NCBI GenBank assembly: GCA_977006965.1
Contig: OZ345382.1
Coordinates: 310,001 to 374,000, forward strand
Source of the DNA: Phymatolithon calcareum
Taxonomy: Eukaryota; Rhodophyta; Florideophyceae; Hapalidiales
Length of the DNA stretch: 64,000 bases
Direction: 5' to 3'
A program made the position numbers and the translations under genes. The notes under the pieces were generated by a model. The model had not been told where the DNA came from. It made no database searches and saw only the letters and a list, made by a program, of their open reading frames with translations. Positions 10,116 through 21,400 of the stretch are shown piece by piece (within the stretch, counting starts at the first letter, position 1; each line of letters opens with the position of its first letter).

Positions 10116-10560
10116 CTGTTGTGACATTACAAACCACTCGTACCACTCAAATTGCCCATTAAGCAACAGAAATGAGTGAGTTTCCGGCGAAAGTAAACAG
10201 TGTGGCGCCCCGTTTCCGTATCGACGGAATATGTGTCGAGGCAGCCTCCCAATGAGCTTTGCATTTTCGCCCGAGACTATAGTGTACGATAGTCTTATGC
10301 TGTGGTCACTGGATGCCATATCTGTGGGTCTGTCTGATGAGGTAGTAATGTACTGTGTAAAACCCTGCTCTTTCACACGCCAAGACAGCGCGAGAGAACT
10401 CGTGATCGGCTGAAGGGACGTCGACGCGATACCTTCGCTGTACCTAAGCTGGCATCTAGGGATATTGATTGCAGTGACCCTTCCTGAGCACCGCTATCCC
10501 TACCAGTAGACGACTCTTCCGTGTGGGTACCGGAAGGTCCACGCAGAAGAGAGGCCTATC

Positions 10561-10810
10561 GGAGTTACTGGTAAGCCGTGATCCAATTAAGGTGTTGGTT
10601 TTTGCATATCTTGTGATTACCTGAACACTGGGGTTTTCCTCCTGCCTTTGCTACATTGCTAATCGAGCTGATTACTACTTAAGCACAATAACGGCAGCGC
10701 CATCGGAAAAGAGCAACTGCATGGCGACCTAGCCTCTCAATCTCTCCTGTTCCCAACGTTATCATCGTTCCCACCTTTTCCGTCACCCTGACTCGCCGTG
10801 AGGCGTTACA
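10561..10810 (+). repeat. Partial copy of the 332-bp MITE at 42105-42436
   Basis: About 250 bases match 42190-42436 in the same orientation. Shared landmarks include TTTTTGCATATCTTGTG, CTACATTGCTAATCGAGCTG, ACTACTTAAGCACAATAA and the terminal GTGAGGCGTTACA at 10798-10810. The left inverted end of the element is missing or too diverged to see. It lies 140 bases before a LINE fragment. Confidence 0.75.
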
Positions 10811-10951
10811 TCTGTAGGAAATCTTTCCCCGTGTACTGTACGAGCTTCTGCACTTTACTGCCGACCCAAGAGTCACTAAATTATCGTGAGAGTGAAATAT
10901 GAAAAGTAAATTTAGTCTCAAAGGAAATGAACTTGTTGTACCACAATAGTA

Positions 10952-11475
10952 AGTTAAGACGAAGATTGGGCAAGGTAGTAGAAGAGACCGATGATGCCGG
11001 GGCAGAGCTCGAACTCGAAACACTTGACTGCATCCGGGAAGCGAACACAGCAGCTGACCCTCAAAATAAGCCTAGCCTCCTACGAGTCTGGGAGACGCAA
11101 GAAGAACGCCGCGCAAGAAAAATAACGTTTTCCAAGAAGGGTCTTCCACACCACGCATTGAGGATGAAAGAAAGCAGACACAGAATTCTTTGCGCAAGAT
11201 GGTTTTTAGGACACTTCCCTAGGAACCCAACGAAGCTTATTGAAGAAATGGGTAGGCAAGGAGCATGGGCAATTGGTTCGCTCAGCAGAACCCTGAAGAA
11301 GCCCACATGGACCCCTACCGAAGAGAATGAAGTGGCGCGAGCCATTGACGTGATACCATGCAATTCTGAATAAGGTAATGGACAAAGCTCGATGCTAGTA
11401 TAATGCGATTAGAAAGGTGCCGACTTTCCTCAAGTTGGGACACATGGTACCTTCTCAATAAATCCTCTAAATTAC
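10952..11475 (+). mobile_element. LINE 3' fragment, copy b, with 14-bp target duplication
   Basis: This 524-bp insertion is flanked by the perfect 14-bp direct repeat GTACCACAATAGTA (10938-10951 and 11476-11489). It encodes the C-terminal end of the same non-LTR retrotransposon protein as the copy at 39539-41018: RILCARWFLGHFPRNP matches YRLWAVKWFFGRFLREN, and the Trp/Thr-rich end PTEENEVARAID matches RTEEEVKQAMD. After the stop at 11371-11373 comes the shared 3' end (GGACAAA followed by GATGCTAG, then AATAAATCCTCTAAATT). The frame read from 10927 starts in target DNA, so that ATG is not a gene start. The copy is 5'-truncated and cannot move by itself. Confidence 0.85.
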
Positions 11476-11489
11476 GTACCACAATAGTA

Positions 11490-11756
11490 CAATAAAAAAC
11501 CCTCGTCTGTTCTGCTTGTGTAACTGATCAAAATGATTGTTTTCGTGGCAAGTACTGTATGGCAACTGCCCTGAATCGAACAACGAACCATTCTGCATGC
11601 AGTATCAGAATCCACCGACTGGTCCGCACTCTTCTGAACGGTCAACGACTATTGCACAGTATCTCGTTAATCCACATCTTTCCAAGACTACATTGCAACT
11701 GTTCCGGTTGTAATACTGCGAAAAATTGTTTTTCTTCACTTTGCATCCCGCTGAAT
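11490..11756. other. 3' flank of the membrane-protein gene
   Basis: Short gap between the LINE fragment and the stop codon of the minus-strand gene. It holds the 3' untranslated region of that gene; no other feature is seen. Confidence 0.4.
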
Positions 11757-13187
11757 TCATACGAAACCAATTTCTTCTCCAAACCTCTTCGGAACGAATT
11801 GCATCCTCTCTCCCATAAACCGCTCCCCACACGGACAATTCTCACAAATCGAAGTTTCCCACAACTGCTCCTCCTTCCTCTTAACAATTTTCTTCTCCTT
11901 CTTCCATCCATACTTGAAGTACAACTCCAGCATCATCCCAAATACCATAACCCCCACCGCCAACGCAATGAACAATCGTCCCTGTCGTACAATCCTCCCA
12001 TCCGCGCTACAAGTAGCATGCCAAGTTTCCGCCGCCGCCAACTCCTTCTTCGTCCACCCTCCATACACCCAAGTCGTCGTAGCGATCTGCCGTCGTCTTC
12101 CAAAGTCCATCAATTCCTTCCCCTTGATCGCCAACGGCATAGCGCTCATAACATCCGTCACAACGGTGTATGCCACTGTCACAGCGGTGCTAGCCTCCGT
12201 GATGAGCCCGAGGGGAATGAGCGCTAGTGCGAGCGGGAAGATGAGAATCATCATGTTTGACTTTGTTGTTGCATCTTCTACCTGCTCTTTTGTCTCCTCT
12301 TCCACCTTCTCTGCAGCTACCACGGCGGGGTTATCTTCCGGGTACATGATGTGACGGAATAACGAGGTGGCAGGTGCACCGCCCCATGTGGCGAGTAACG
12401 TTGTGGTTCCCCCCACCCATTTCGTCGGGGGCGGCTTACCATATATGGGTAGTCCGGGCAGTGTGAACAGTGTGGGAGTCACGGTGTTATTGATCAAGTA
12501 GAGAATTTCCACAAGGTAATGTCGATGCCATTCCTCCTTGTATATCTTGATGTTCTCGTTGGTTATACCGGTGTTAATCCTCCATAGACCATCCCTTCGA
12601 AATGCTGTGAAATGGAGTAATTTACAATTTTCCAAATCTCCAGGCCGTTCCTTTCGAAATTCCATAAACGTTGTCGCCTTCTTCCACCAATTAAACCCTG
12701 CATTGCGCACCACGGTTTGCTTCACCTTATTCAACTCCTTGAGATATACATGCATACTGTCCACCACACTGTCGTTCAAATCAGTTTCCAATTGAGTAGT
12801 ACACGGCCGTCCCATGACACCCCATCCGTATTGTGAAGTGCTCCGATTGACGGATGCGATGTGCGAGAATTCGTCCGGTAGATTACATGCTCGCTCTTGC
12901 TCTTCTACGAACAATTGGTCCGGTTTCGACATGAGTTTGTATGCACGTTCCGACTCATTCTTGAAATGATCGGTAAGTATCGCAAGTGCATTGCGAAATG
13001 CTGCAGAGGAATTCAACGCCGTTGCCATGGGCGCCTTTTTGGAGGCCGAATACGTGTGGTTGGCATTATCTTTCGACAGAGGTATTCGATAAGGGATCGG
13101 CGGAGGTGGATCGAGTTTCGCTTGTCCGCACGCAATGATAAGGAGAAGGACAAAGCATATGAGCGTGGAGGTCCAAATTGCCATCAA
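11757..13187 (-). CDS. Secreted/membrane protein of unknown family with three hydrophobic helices
   Basis: A 476-residue single-exon protein that I do not recognise. It begins with a clear signal peptide (hydrophobic core ICFVLLLIIACGQA, residues about 9-22). A long lumenal or extracellular region to about residue 300 follows, with several N-glycosylation sequons (NHT, NSS, NES, NRS, NDS, NNT) and scattered Cys. Three hydrophobic segments lie near 311-331 (MMILIFPLALALIPLGLI), 335-356 and 404-424 (LFIALAVGVMVFGMMLELYF). The last is followed by a basic stretch KKEKKIVKRKEE and a Cys cluster CENCPCGERF near 448-457. The layout suggests an integral membrane protein of the secretory pathway or cell surface. 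Length, sequon density and an uninterrupted frame argue for a real gene. No function is proposed. The Met-Met start directly precedes the signal peptide. Confidence 0.7.
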   Translation of the reverse strand: MMAIWTSTLICFVLLLIIACGQAKLDPPPPIPYRIPLSKDNANHTYSASKKAPMATALNSSAAFRNALAILTDHFKNESERAYKLMSKPDQLFVEEQERACNLPDEFSHIASVNRSTSQYGWGVMGRPCTTQLETDLNDSVVDSMHVYLKELNKVKQTVVRNAGFNWWKKATTFMEFRKERPGDLENCKLLHFTAFRRDGLWRINTGITNENIKIYKEEWHRHYLVEILYLINNTVTPTLFTLPGLPIYGKPPPTKWVGGTTTLLATWGGAPATSLFRHIMYPEDNPAVVAAEKVEEETKEQVEDATTKSNMMILIFPLALALIPLGLITEASTAVTVAYTVVTDVMSAMPLAIKGKELMDFGRRRQIATTTWVYGGWTKKELAAAETWHATCSADGRIVRQGRLFIALAVGVMVFGMMLELYFKYGWKKEKKIVKRKEEQLWETSICENCPCGERFMGERMQFVPKRFGEEIGFV

Positions 13188-14084
13188 CTGTCTTCATCAA
13201 CGACGAATGGGGGATACGGTAACTGGCAGGTTCGAGCGGCGAGCCAGAAGTGTACGGAAATAGGGAGAAAGTACAGTTGCAGAGATGAGCTGCGTCGTTT
13301 CTCCCACACCAGTCCTTCTGAGCAAGCTGTTGAGGGATGGGAAATCAGTTTGCGGGCGACTTGTACGAGCGAAAAGTACACGGAATTGAGTACGAAAAGA
13401 GTGTCGAGCTCCAAATGAGCTACGCTGCATGACGTGAGTGAAGAGGGGGGGCTGCACTCAAGGCACGGAACATCATATGATATGCGGAGTGGGACAGTGC
13501 CTCTTCAATACTTCGTCGCATGCAGATTTCAAGTGCAGAAACAGCCAATAGAAGCCTTTTTTATTCAGGCAAACAAACAAAAAAACACTTGTGAGCAGAC
13601 AGACAGTGGGACGCATTGGTGATAATTCGCCACTCAAATCTCACGCATGCATGCATGCAGCCGTCGTATAGCTGGACACATTGTCCTTGCCCAATGGATC
13701 AATTATGTACCGTTGCGCAGAAGTGTACGCTAAATTTTACAGCAGAATATTTTGAGACGCATCTCTTGATTGTGGGGCCAGCAGCAAGTGGACACCAGGG
13801 GGATATCATGTGCTAGGAGTGGGAAAGATCAATTCGACGTTGCTTGGTTCCTTTGCGCGAAACAGAAAAATATTTATGGTAAAAAAGTTGAATTTCTGTT
13901 TGCCTTCCCAATGAAAGATTGGAAGAGAGAAATGTGCATGGAGGACGCCATTTTTCGGCACTTCAGAGGTCGATCGATTGATGTCTTCTTGCATGCGCGC
14001 ATGTTTTCGTACAGATGACTGCGACCCTCACGCCGCTTCGCAGCCGTCGGTCCGGACAGCAGATCGACCCGCTTGTAGTCAGTC

Positions 14085-14138
14085 GATCGGTGAGTGAACT
14101 TTCTGTCTTAATTAGGACAGAGAGTTCACTCACCGACC
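14085..14138. repeat. Inverted repeat (hairpin), about 19-bp arms
   Basis: GGTGAGTGAACTTTCTGTC is followed by a 7-base AT spacer and then its reverse complement with one mismatch (GACAGAGAGTTCACTCACC). It could be a very short foldback element or a transcript hairpin. No direct repeats flank it that I can see. Confidence 0.7.
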
Positions 14139-14984
14139 GCATCGTCCCACCGCCCACTGGCAAAGGATGTGTACGGTACGGACTCTCTGATCATTTGCAA
14201 TCATACTTTCATTCTGTTGCAAAAGCGTGTTGGAACGACACGCCTCGTATTCATCATACCTCCGCCACCATCTCAATGTTGATTTGCCTACTTCACCACA
14301 TGCGCATGGATCAACATCCACAGCCTTCACAGCCCAGCCCTCCTCCGTTACGTTCACGTACCTCGACTGATGTCAACGGCAGATGAAAGTCACCGATGCG
14401 AATGAAGTTTACGTACCGTTCACCAACTCTTCAGAGTCTTCTGCTTACCAACACCTTCCTGAACGTCCTAAGGGGGTACATCTCCACTTTCAAAAATTCA
14501 TTTGTCAATTTTTTTATAAAAAAAGAAATTGAATGAGTATTCGCAAATGCGCAGTTCGGCACTATGTCAGTGAATACGCTCTAGGATGATAGAAAGTGAA
14601 TGCCAATTTCAAGAGCAGTTGAAAAAACACGCAAATGCTTCAGCTCATCTCAGCAATTCATATACGGCTGCACGGTCTTGGCCTTCAAATAAAACAACAG
14701 ATTGTCCCCTTGGGAGCAGCAACTGGGCTGCATTGCGTGCTTCGTTTGCAGTGAAACTGCAGAGCATTTTAGTGCAGCAGACGAGGCAGAAACATCACAA
14801 AACAAACGGAAAGAGGGAAAATGTAGGTAGCTCCCACAGAGTCTGCCCACGAAGTAAATTTCCCGTCCTTTTGGGAGCCCAAAAACGAGTTTGAATAGTA
14901 GATCTCTCTCGAACACGTTACAGTGGAACGAGCAAGACTTAGTGTTGCTGATGCCGTGGTCACGAAGGTGGAATGAGTGTAGCA

Positions 14985-15022
14985 TCTGTCTCGTCTGTAA
15001 CCGTCGGTTACATACGAGACGG
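14985..15022. repeat. Short inverted repeat, 15-bp arms
   Basis: GTCTCGTCTGTAACC and GGTTACATACGAGAC are reverse complements with one mismatch, separated by three bases. Function unknown. Confidence 0.6.
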
Positions 15023-15250
15023 ATGGTTAGTAACCGAAGATGAAATGCCATGCACTGCAATTGCTTACGACACGGAAATCCGATGGTAAATATGGGCAAG
15101 AAATATTCACTGGAAGCACTGTCGATGAGTCGACATTGTAGCAGCACTCGAGCGCAAAGCCAAGCGGTCGAGTCAACAACTAGGGTGCCCTGTCCTCTTG
15201 ACACTGGCAATGGGCTGTCCCGGTTCACGTACAACTGGAGTTGAGCTCTA

Positions 15251-16974
15251 ACCAATCTTCACGAACATTTGAGGCAACGTGTGCTCTTGGGCCAGGGAGG
15301 GATCTGCCTATCGAGAAGCGTAAGTCACGACAATGGCGTGGCAATTCATATTCTCCCTATTTTGACATTGAAATAGAGTTTTAGAACATATGTTTTTAAA
15401 TAGAAAACAGAATCCAGGGAAGTACTCGAGAGAAACCTGTTTCCTTGAGACTGTGCACAGAGGAATACGGACAGAGGTTTAGCTTAAAGGCACCAGTTTC
15501 CGTTTCCCGAAAGATCAAACGTAAGAAAAAAATATAATTCATAGATCCTGACAAGGAGCTATGACTGTCGGGTCTCTGAGAACGAAAAAAGCAGATGACT
15601 TCGCTTGATGAGGCGTTACGGAGTCCAGTTTTCTGGCCCCTGAAATCATGGCTGTGACACTGCAAGCTGCATTGTCCGTCAGAAAGCCGCATCATTTGAC
15701 GAAGCCAAGGAGTATACTTTTCGCACCGCCAGAACTCGTTTTCAGCTTACCGCTAACAATATTATTTCCACAAATTGCTAAGAGCACAGATGTCATGACA
15801 TATTATATCTTCTATAGAGAGTTCTGAAAAGCATGAATAAGCTCATCAAGAACACTTTGGAAATCCGACAATGTCAGACCGCGTTTTTGTAATTCAAGTG
15901 TAACACTGATGATCTCACCCAGATTATTTTCGTAAAAGTAGGTTGCCGCTAAATGTACCATCCCTCATCTCCAGAGCCTGATTTAAATGAAGCGATAGAT
16001 CCTATGAAAACTGTTTTACCATCTGCTCTCATTACTCAAAATGTACTTAAGCAATCGCACAGTCCTTGAGCTTATTCTTAGAGTTTCTCATGCAAATATA
16101 GATCGCATAGAAGAGTCAAGATTCGGATTTCCTCGTATCATTCGCCTCAACTGAAGGTGAAGCTTATGCTTGTGCACTCCAAAAGGGGAAGATCAGCGAT
16201 CAATCGTTTTCGCGTTGTGATTGTCACCGATCTGCCATTCACCCGGCTTGTGAACACAGGATCTTAGTCGCTAAAGAAGTCTTCAGAGTTTCTGATGTAG
16301 ATTTTTCGAGTTTAAGCTTGTAGCCTCCGCAAATACTCTAGCATCTCCTTGGTAATTGTCGTAGAAGAGTTCTGAGGGGTATTGCCGGATTAGGCTGTAA
16401 GTCTATCCAGCTCAATCTCCAGCACCCAGCACTATCTAGCTTGCCGCGCTTTACCCATTTGCGTATTACCGTTCAAGATATGCTCGTTCGGGTTGCCAAG
16501 TCACTACCTCCCATTGCGTTTCCTTATTTGAGTCAATTCAAATTCAAAGGCTTGGGTCATGCCTGTTTTAGGTTGCGCCATTTTTACCTACTCTAGGATT
16601 GTTCCGATTTACTACATAATAGGTTTCGCGGAGAATTAAGTGAAGGCAGAGTTGACTACAGCAAAACACCGCTGGCAGAGTCTTTCAAGGCTGGCCTTTC
16701 GGAAAGCGTTACTCGTTTTCTCTCAACCCACCGCGTTTGCTCGCGTGTCAACACCGACACCGTGCATTAAGAGGATAACGGTAATCTAAAGACAAACTGA
16801 GTTACTTTGCCTTTGATCACAACTCGTCGGATTCTTTTGGGAACTAAAATACTCCAACTTAGTTTGCGCCATTGCAGGTCCAACCATGGTGCATTGTCAC
16901 ACTTTCATCAGGCTGCATTTCGATATTACTATTTTCGTCGACAAGCTTAACCAACTTAAACACCGTTTCATTTC
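15251..16974. other. AT-rich intergenic DNA, nothing recognised
   Basis: Stop codons are frequent in all frames and no family motif was found. This is the left end of the long gene-free middle region. Confidence 0.45.
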
Positions 16975-18455
16975 AGAAAACATTCTTTCTTCTAGGTCAA
17001 CAGCATAGCTGAAGGGCAATTACATGATCATAATCAAGTGAATCAAGCCATTCATGGCCTTCTACACTACGGTCAATTTTATCTGAGGTCCATATATTTT
17101 TTCATATTCTTCTTCGTTTATATCAGCAGTAAAAGTGTACCATTTGTGGACATTAATTACGAGACTCAGCGATCAGCCATGCTTCCACGCAGTGGAAAAA
17201 ACCTAGTGGCCCAAAAGTGGCATTTCCAAGTCACTTTGCCATCGTCTTAAACTTTTCTCCGCACGTCTGTCAGCAATAATTCTGCTTTGGACCATACTTG
17301 TCTCCTCGGATGCTCGACACCTATTTTCCGTCGAGTAAGAGAAGTCGTTCGCTGCCTTGATGTACACTGCGAGGTGAACGAGCGCGAAATCAAAAACCTG
17401 TCCTTCCCGTCGGCGGCACCATAGCCTCTCATGCATTGCCGAGGAGACTCTCCTAAGTCGTTCATTTTTCTCTGCTTCAGACTGAAGATGGACTTTAACC
17501 TACTGGACCCCATGAGAATCGGCGCGATCACCTCGGAGAGCAACTTACGAATTCGGAAAGAGCGAATGTGAAGCTCGGATAAATGAATGAAATGAATGAA
17601 AATAAGACAGTTTTTGTTGCTTAAATCCTGTTCTTATTCTTTTCTTGTAAGTACAAACTCGTTGATCTTTGTGATATTGCTATGAATTTTTATTTTATTG
17701 CTCTTTTTAATTTTTTTGCGATCAAAAACCCCCCTTTTGCACTCGAGATTGAACTACTGCCCTCTAATTTTACTATTTTGTCTTCGCACAATGAGTTCCT
17801 AATTCCTTCTTTTGAAAAGTTGGAATTTTTTTCGGGCACTCGAGATTTATTTTCCGTCGAGAAAGCGAAGTTTTTTTACATCCTTTTTCCCGGTAGTTCT
17901 TTTCGTAGAATCAGAATCCATGCAGGTGCCACTCGATTCAATGAATCTAGTGACAGCTGCCTCGATTCTGCTACTACTTGAGTTTCACTAGATATTTCCT
18001 TCAAACTCTGTTCAGCCAGCCTATATCTGTATAACTGCTCAACCGGAGGATATGAGAATAATATTCTCGAAATATAGAAGGACAAACTCGATGAAAGGCA
18101 GAGAACGACTTCTCTTGATCGACGGAAAATAGGTTTCGAGCATCCGAAGAGAGAAAAATAGTCCAAATAGGAACTTATTCCTGCAAGACGTGCGCAGAAA
18201 AGTTTGAGACAATGTCAAGGCGACTTGCAAAAGCCCATTTCGATCCATAGGTAGTTGTCCAGCCCGTGGACGTATGGCCGGTCGATGAGTTCATAATTAA
18301 CGTCTACGTATGATATAATAAGTCTGAAGAGAAGAAGAAAAGAGACAGTCCAGAAAAAGTGACCATAGTGGAGAAGGCCGTGAATGGTAACATTTCGCTT
18401 GATAACAGTCAATTCTTCGCAAATTAGTAAAATTTTAGGCCAAGAAGAGAGAAAG
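16975..18455. repeat. Inverted pair of a degenerate coding-like repeat
   Basis: A plus-strand block (about 16975-17400) and a minus-strand block (about 18455-18060) encode the same decayed protein-like sequence. IHGLLHYG near the start of each, QTFLRTS in the middle and GCS-PIFRR-REVV further on are shared, with frameshifts and stops in both. A third, weaker piece in plus orientation lies near 17775-17880 (TTTTCCGTCGAGAAAG against TTTTCCGTCGAGTAAG). The family is not recognised; the pattern is that of old transposon copies lying head to head. Confidence 0.65.
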
Positions 18456-21400
18456 TTTTCCAAATATGATGATATTTGTTCAAATAAAACATAAAAATAT
18501 AAATTGCTTTAGTTGCTTGATCTCGTCTAAGAAACAATAGTATCGAAATTTATCGGACTAAAAGTGCGATTATGCATGATGGTTGAATCTACATTGCACA
18601 CAATACGTCGGAGTATTCGCTGGTCACAAAAACAACCCGAATGGTTAAGGTCGACCGAAAGGCAACTCAAAATAAGAGGAAATTTGTCCTTTATTTGCCT
18701 GCATAAGCTTAGCACAGTTCGAGATCGATAACTAAGGAGATGATACAGTTTTTTACAAAAGCTTCAAATTTCAACCCCAAAAGTCTGCATCAGAAATCCT
18801 GAGGTTTTCAATTCTTTTGGTGTTGTATGCACAAGTGGGGCTCTATGCCAAATCTCTGAAAATCGCAGCGTGAACGGATTGATGTCTGTTATTTTGTATT
18901 CTTCCATTTTCGATTTTAGAGACGAACGGAGCTTGCTTTTCAAGACCATGCGCAGGGCGTCGAAACAAGGGAAATATCATTTTTAGAATCACTACGTCTG
19001 ATGAAGTAGTATTTGCCGAATGAAAATATTATCGATGACCTTAACACCCCTTTTGGACACATTCAGCATATTCTAGAAAAAGTTATCGGAGTGTCACCTC
19101 TCAAGGAAATGACAATGTGCAGAAACTGGCTCTTGGGTGCATATTATCAAGTTGAGTACACCTCAGGAACTGGAATGCCGATATATGAGATGAAGAATCT
19201 TCCAGTACTGGAGAACCGAATACAAATTTCTATACCTGCTCCTATACCTTTTATATAACTAACGAACTCTGAGCGGAAATGGCCGTTAATATTCCTGTCA
19301 AAGTTCAGGATGCATTTCCTCGACGGGCTTAAAAAGCTTAGCTTTGTCACTGTTCTTCATCGATTTATAACTCATTCAGCATTAGGCGCGATCTTACACA
19401 AGCCGTTTTTTAAAGGGAAGTTGAAATGGGTTTGTGGCTGCCCGAGAAAAAGTCTTCAAAATTGAAATGAATAAATTTGAAGGGCTTCATGTTTGATAAA
19501 TCATCGAAGTACTCGCTTCAGGTCTAGAAAACAGTCAAGAACATCGGATTGATACGATGACGTTTCGAAAAACTATACCTTTATAAAAATCGCAGACCAT
19601 TAATTGAAGTGGAAAAAGTCGTTCAAGTTCTGGATGGTAAACTGTCCAGGAATTCCTCGCGAAAGTGACGCAGGGATGGAAATAGATGGCGCGAATGCGA
19701 TGAGGCGGTTCGGGACAGCACACTGAGGATGCTCAGCGCAACTGTTACAACGAATCAACAACTATTGGAACTGGAGGCCACATTGAGGGCGATAAGACTC
19801 CGCAACATCGGTCTCTCCGGAGCATGGCACACATGAAGGTGTAATCTACTGAAATGTGGAGCGTGAAGTGCGCGGGAGGGCCTCCAGCTGTGGCTGTCCG
19901 ATTGAGCACATGGCACGGGGGGAGGATATAGGCGCCGGCGCGGGCGCGAAAATGAGGAAACGCGTCCTAGGGGTGGGCAGCAGCAAACGTACAGAAAAGA
20001 AGTGTGCGGGGCTTGCGGGCACGACAAAATACGTTACCAGATCGCAGGCTGCTCGAGGTCGCGCGTTCTTTTGACGGAGTACCTTAGCACAGGGCCTAAA
20101 AGGAGAAGAATGTGGAATTCAATTCGTATTATAATCGTCCAGTTATAATGACGGCAACGTGCGAATCGCGTACACTCGTAAATGATCCGAATGTTACAGT
20201 GAAAAGCGGAATGCAAAACAAAATGTGCACCTGAACGGGCCGATGAACCAAGCGAGAAGAAAGGATGACATTTCGTCGCACTACCTCGACAAGAAACAGT
20301 CCCTCGGGATTTATATCAGATCTCTTCCACTCCCTTTTTTGCACCTCTAACTTGAGTTTCATGGTGCTTTGCGTATTGGCAGGGGAAACAACCATTTCCG
20401 CATAGAATTGACAAAATTAGCAAAGTGATCATATCTCCAGATTCGTGGAGAACGCATGCCCACTGCACGATAAATATTCGCTTGAACTGCATCTCCTCCA
20501 TGTCTGAGCATACGTTGAAGCTTCTAAATAGAAACCAATTTCTCAATCAATTCGACAGTGCTCGGAAAGATTTTAGGGCTCTGAGAAACCGCAGCGGAGG
20601 ACTCTCTTTACCATCTTGAATCAAGAGTGGTGGACGTATAGAGCGTCTTTCAGTGTCACCCGCTGAATGGCCGATCTACCGTTTGCTCTCCGGACATCTA
20701 TTCGGAACTCACCCTATAGGTATAAGACCCTGGTCCCCTCTTGGTTTTAGGCCATTTTTTAAGTTAATATTTTCGGATAGATTAGGACAAAGGTATTATA
20801 GATGTATCAACTGTAACATATTTTTCCATTTCAGTTCCGCCCGCGGGGATATAACCCTCTTGTGACGGCGCACCAAGAAAATGGGGTCCAAATTGGACCG
20901 TAGTGATCTTTCTGTAGACCTTCTTCACATATGGAGATCCCTTGCAGGTGCATTCAACGGGGTTCCGCGTCTCCGGGTCAACGCTTAGGCTTCGCTAAGC
21001 GAAATATTCTGCCGAGTTGCGCCCGCGTATTCAGTACGGATTCACTGCCTTATGCTGACGACCTCCTCACACTCCTTTCAAGTCTGCTATCGCCTCCACG
21101 AGGTTTAGCATTCACGCTAAGAATAACCGCGTCTTTGCAATCCCTCGCTCACAATAAGTCATTTTCTCTGGCCCATCACTATCTCTTTCATCTTGAACTT
21201 CTTTCAACACGACTGCTCCGGCTCTTCCCTTTGTTGAGCTACATCAAGGAATCAATTGGGGCCTTGTACATGGGATATTCTCCGCTCCATTTTCAATACG
21301 AAGCAGTGTGGGCCAGATTATCCTGCGACTGAGATCAACGCTTCCATCGCACGCTTCGTACATGTGATATTCACTCGTCGCGCAAGTACCTCAGGATCAC

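Larger units (their letters stand above)
13188..15250. other. Intergenic, no supported gene; two hairpins
   Basis: Open frames up to about 200 codons occur (14650-15255 minus), but they have no domain features and cross an inverted repeat. The two hairpins are listed separately. Confidence 0.45.

Noticed and set aside
14650-15255. 201-codon minus-strand frame
   Set aside because: No domain, runs through a 15-bp-arm hairpin, Cys/Leu/Ser-rich composition; most likely chance.
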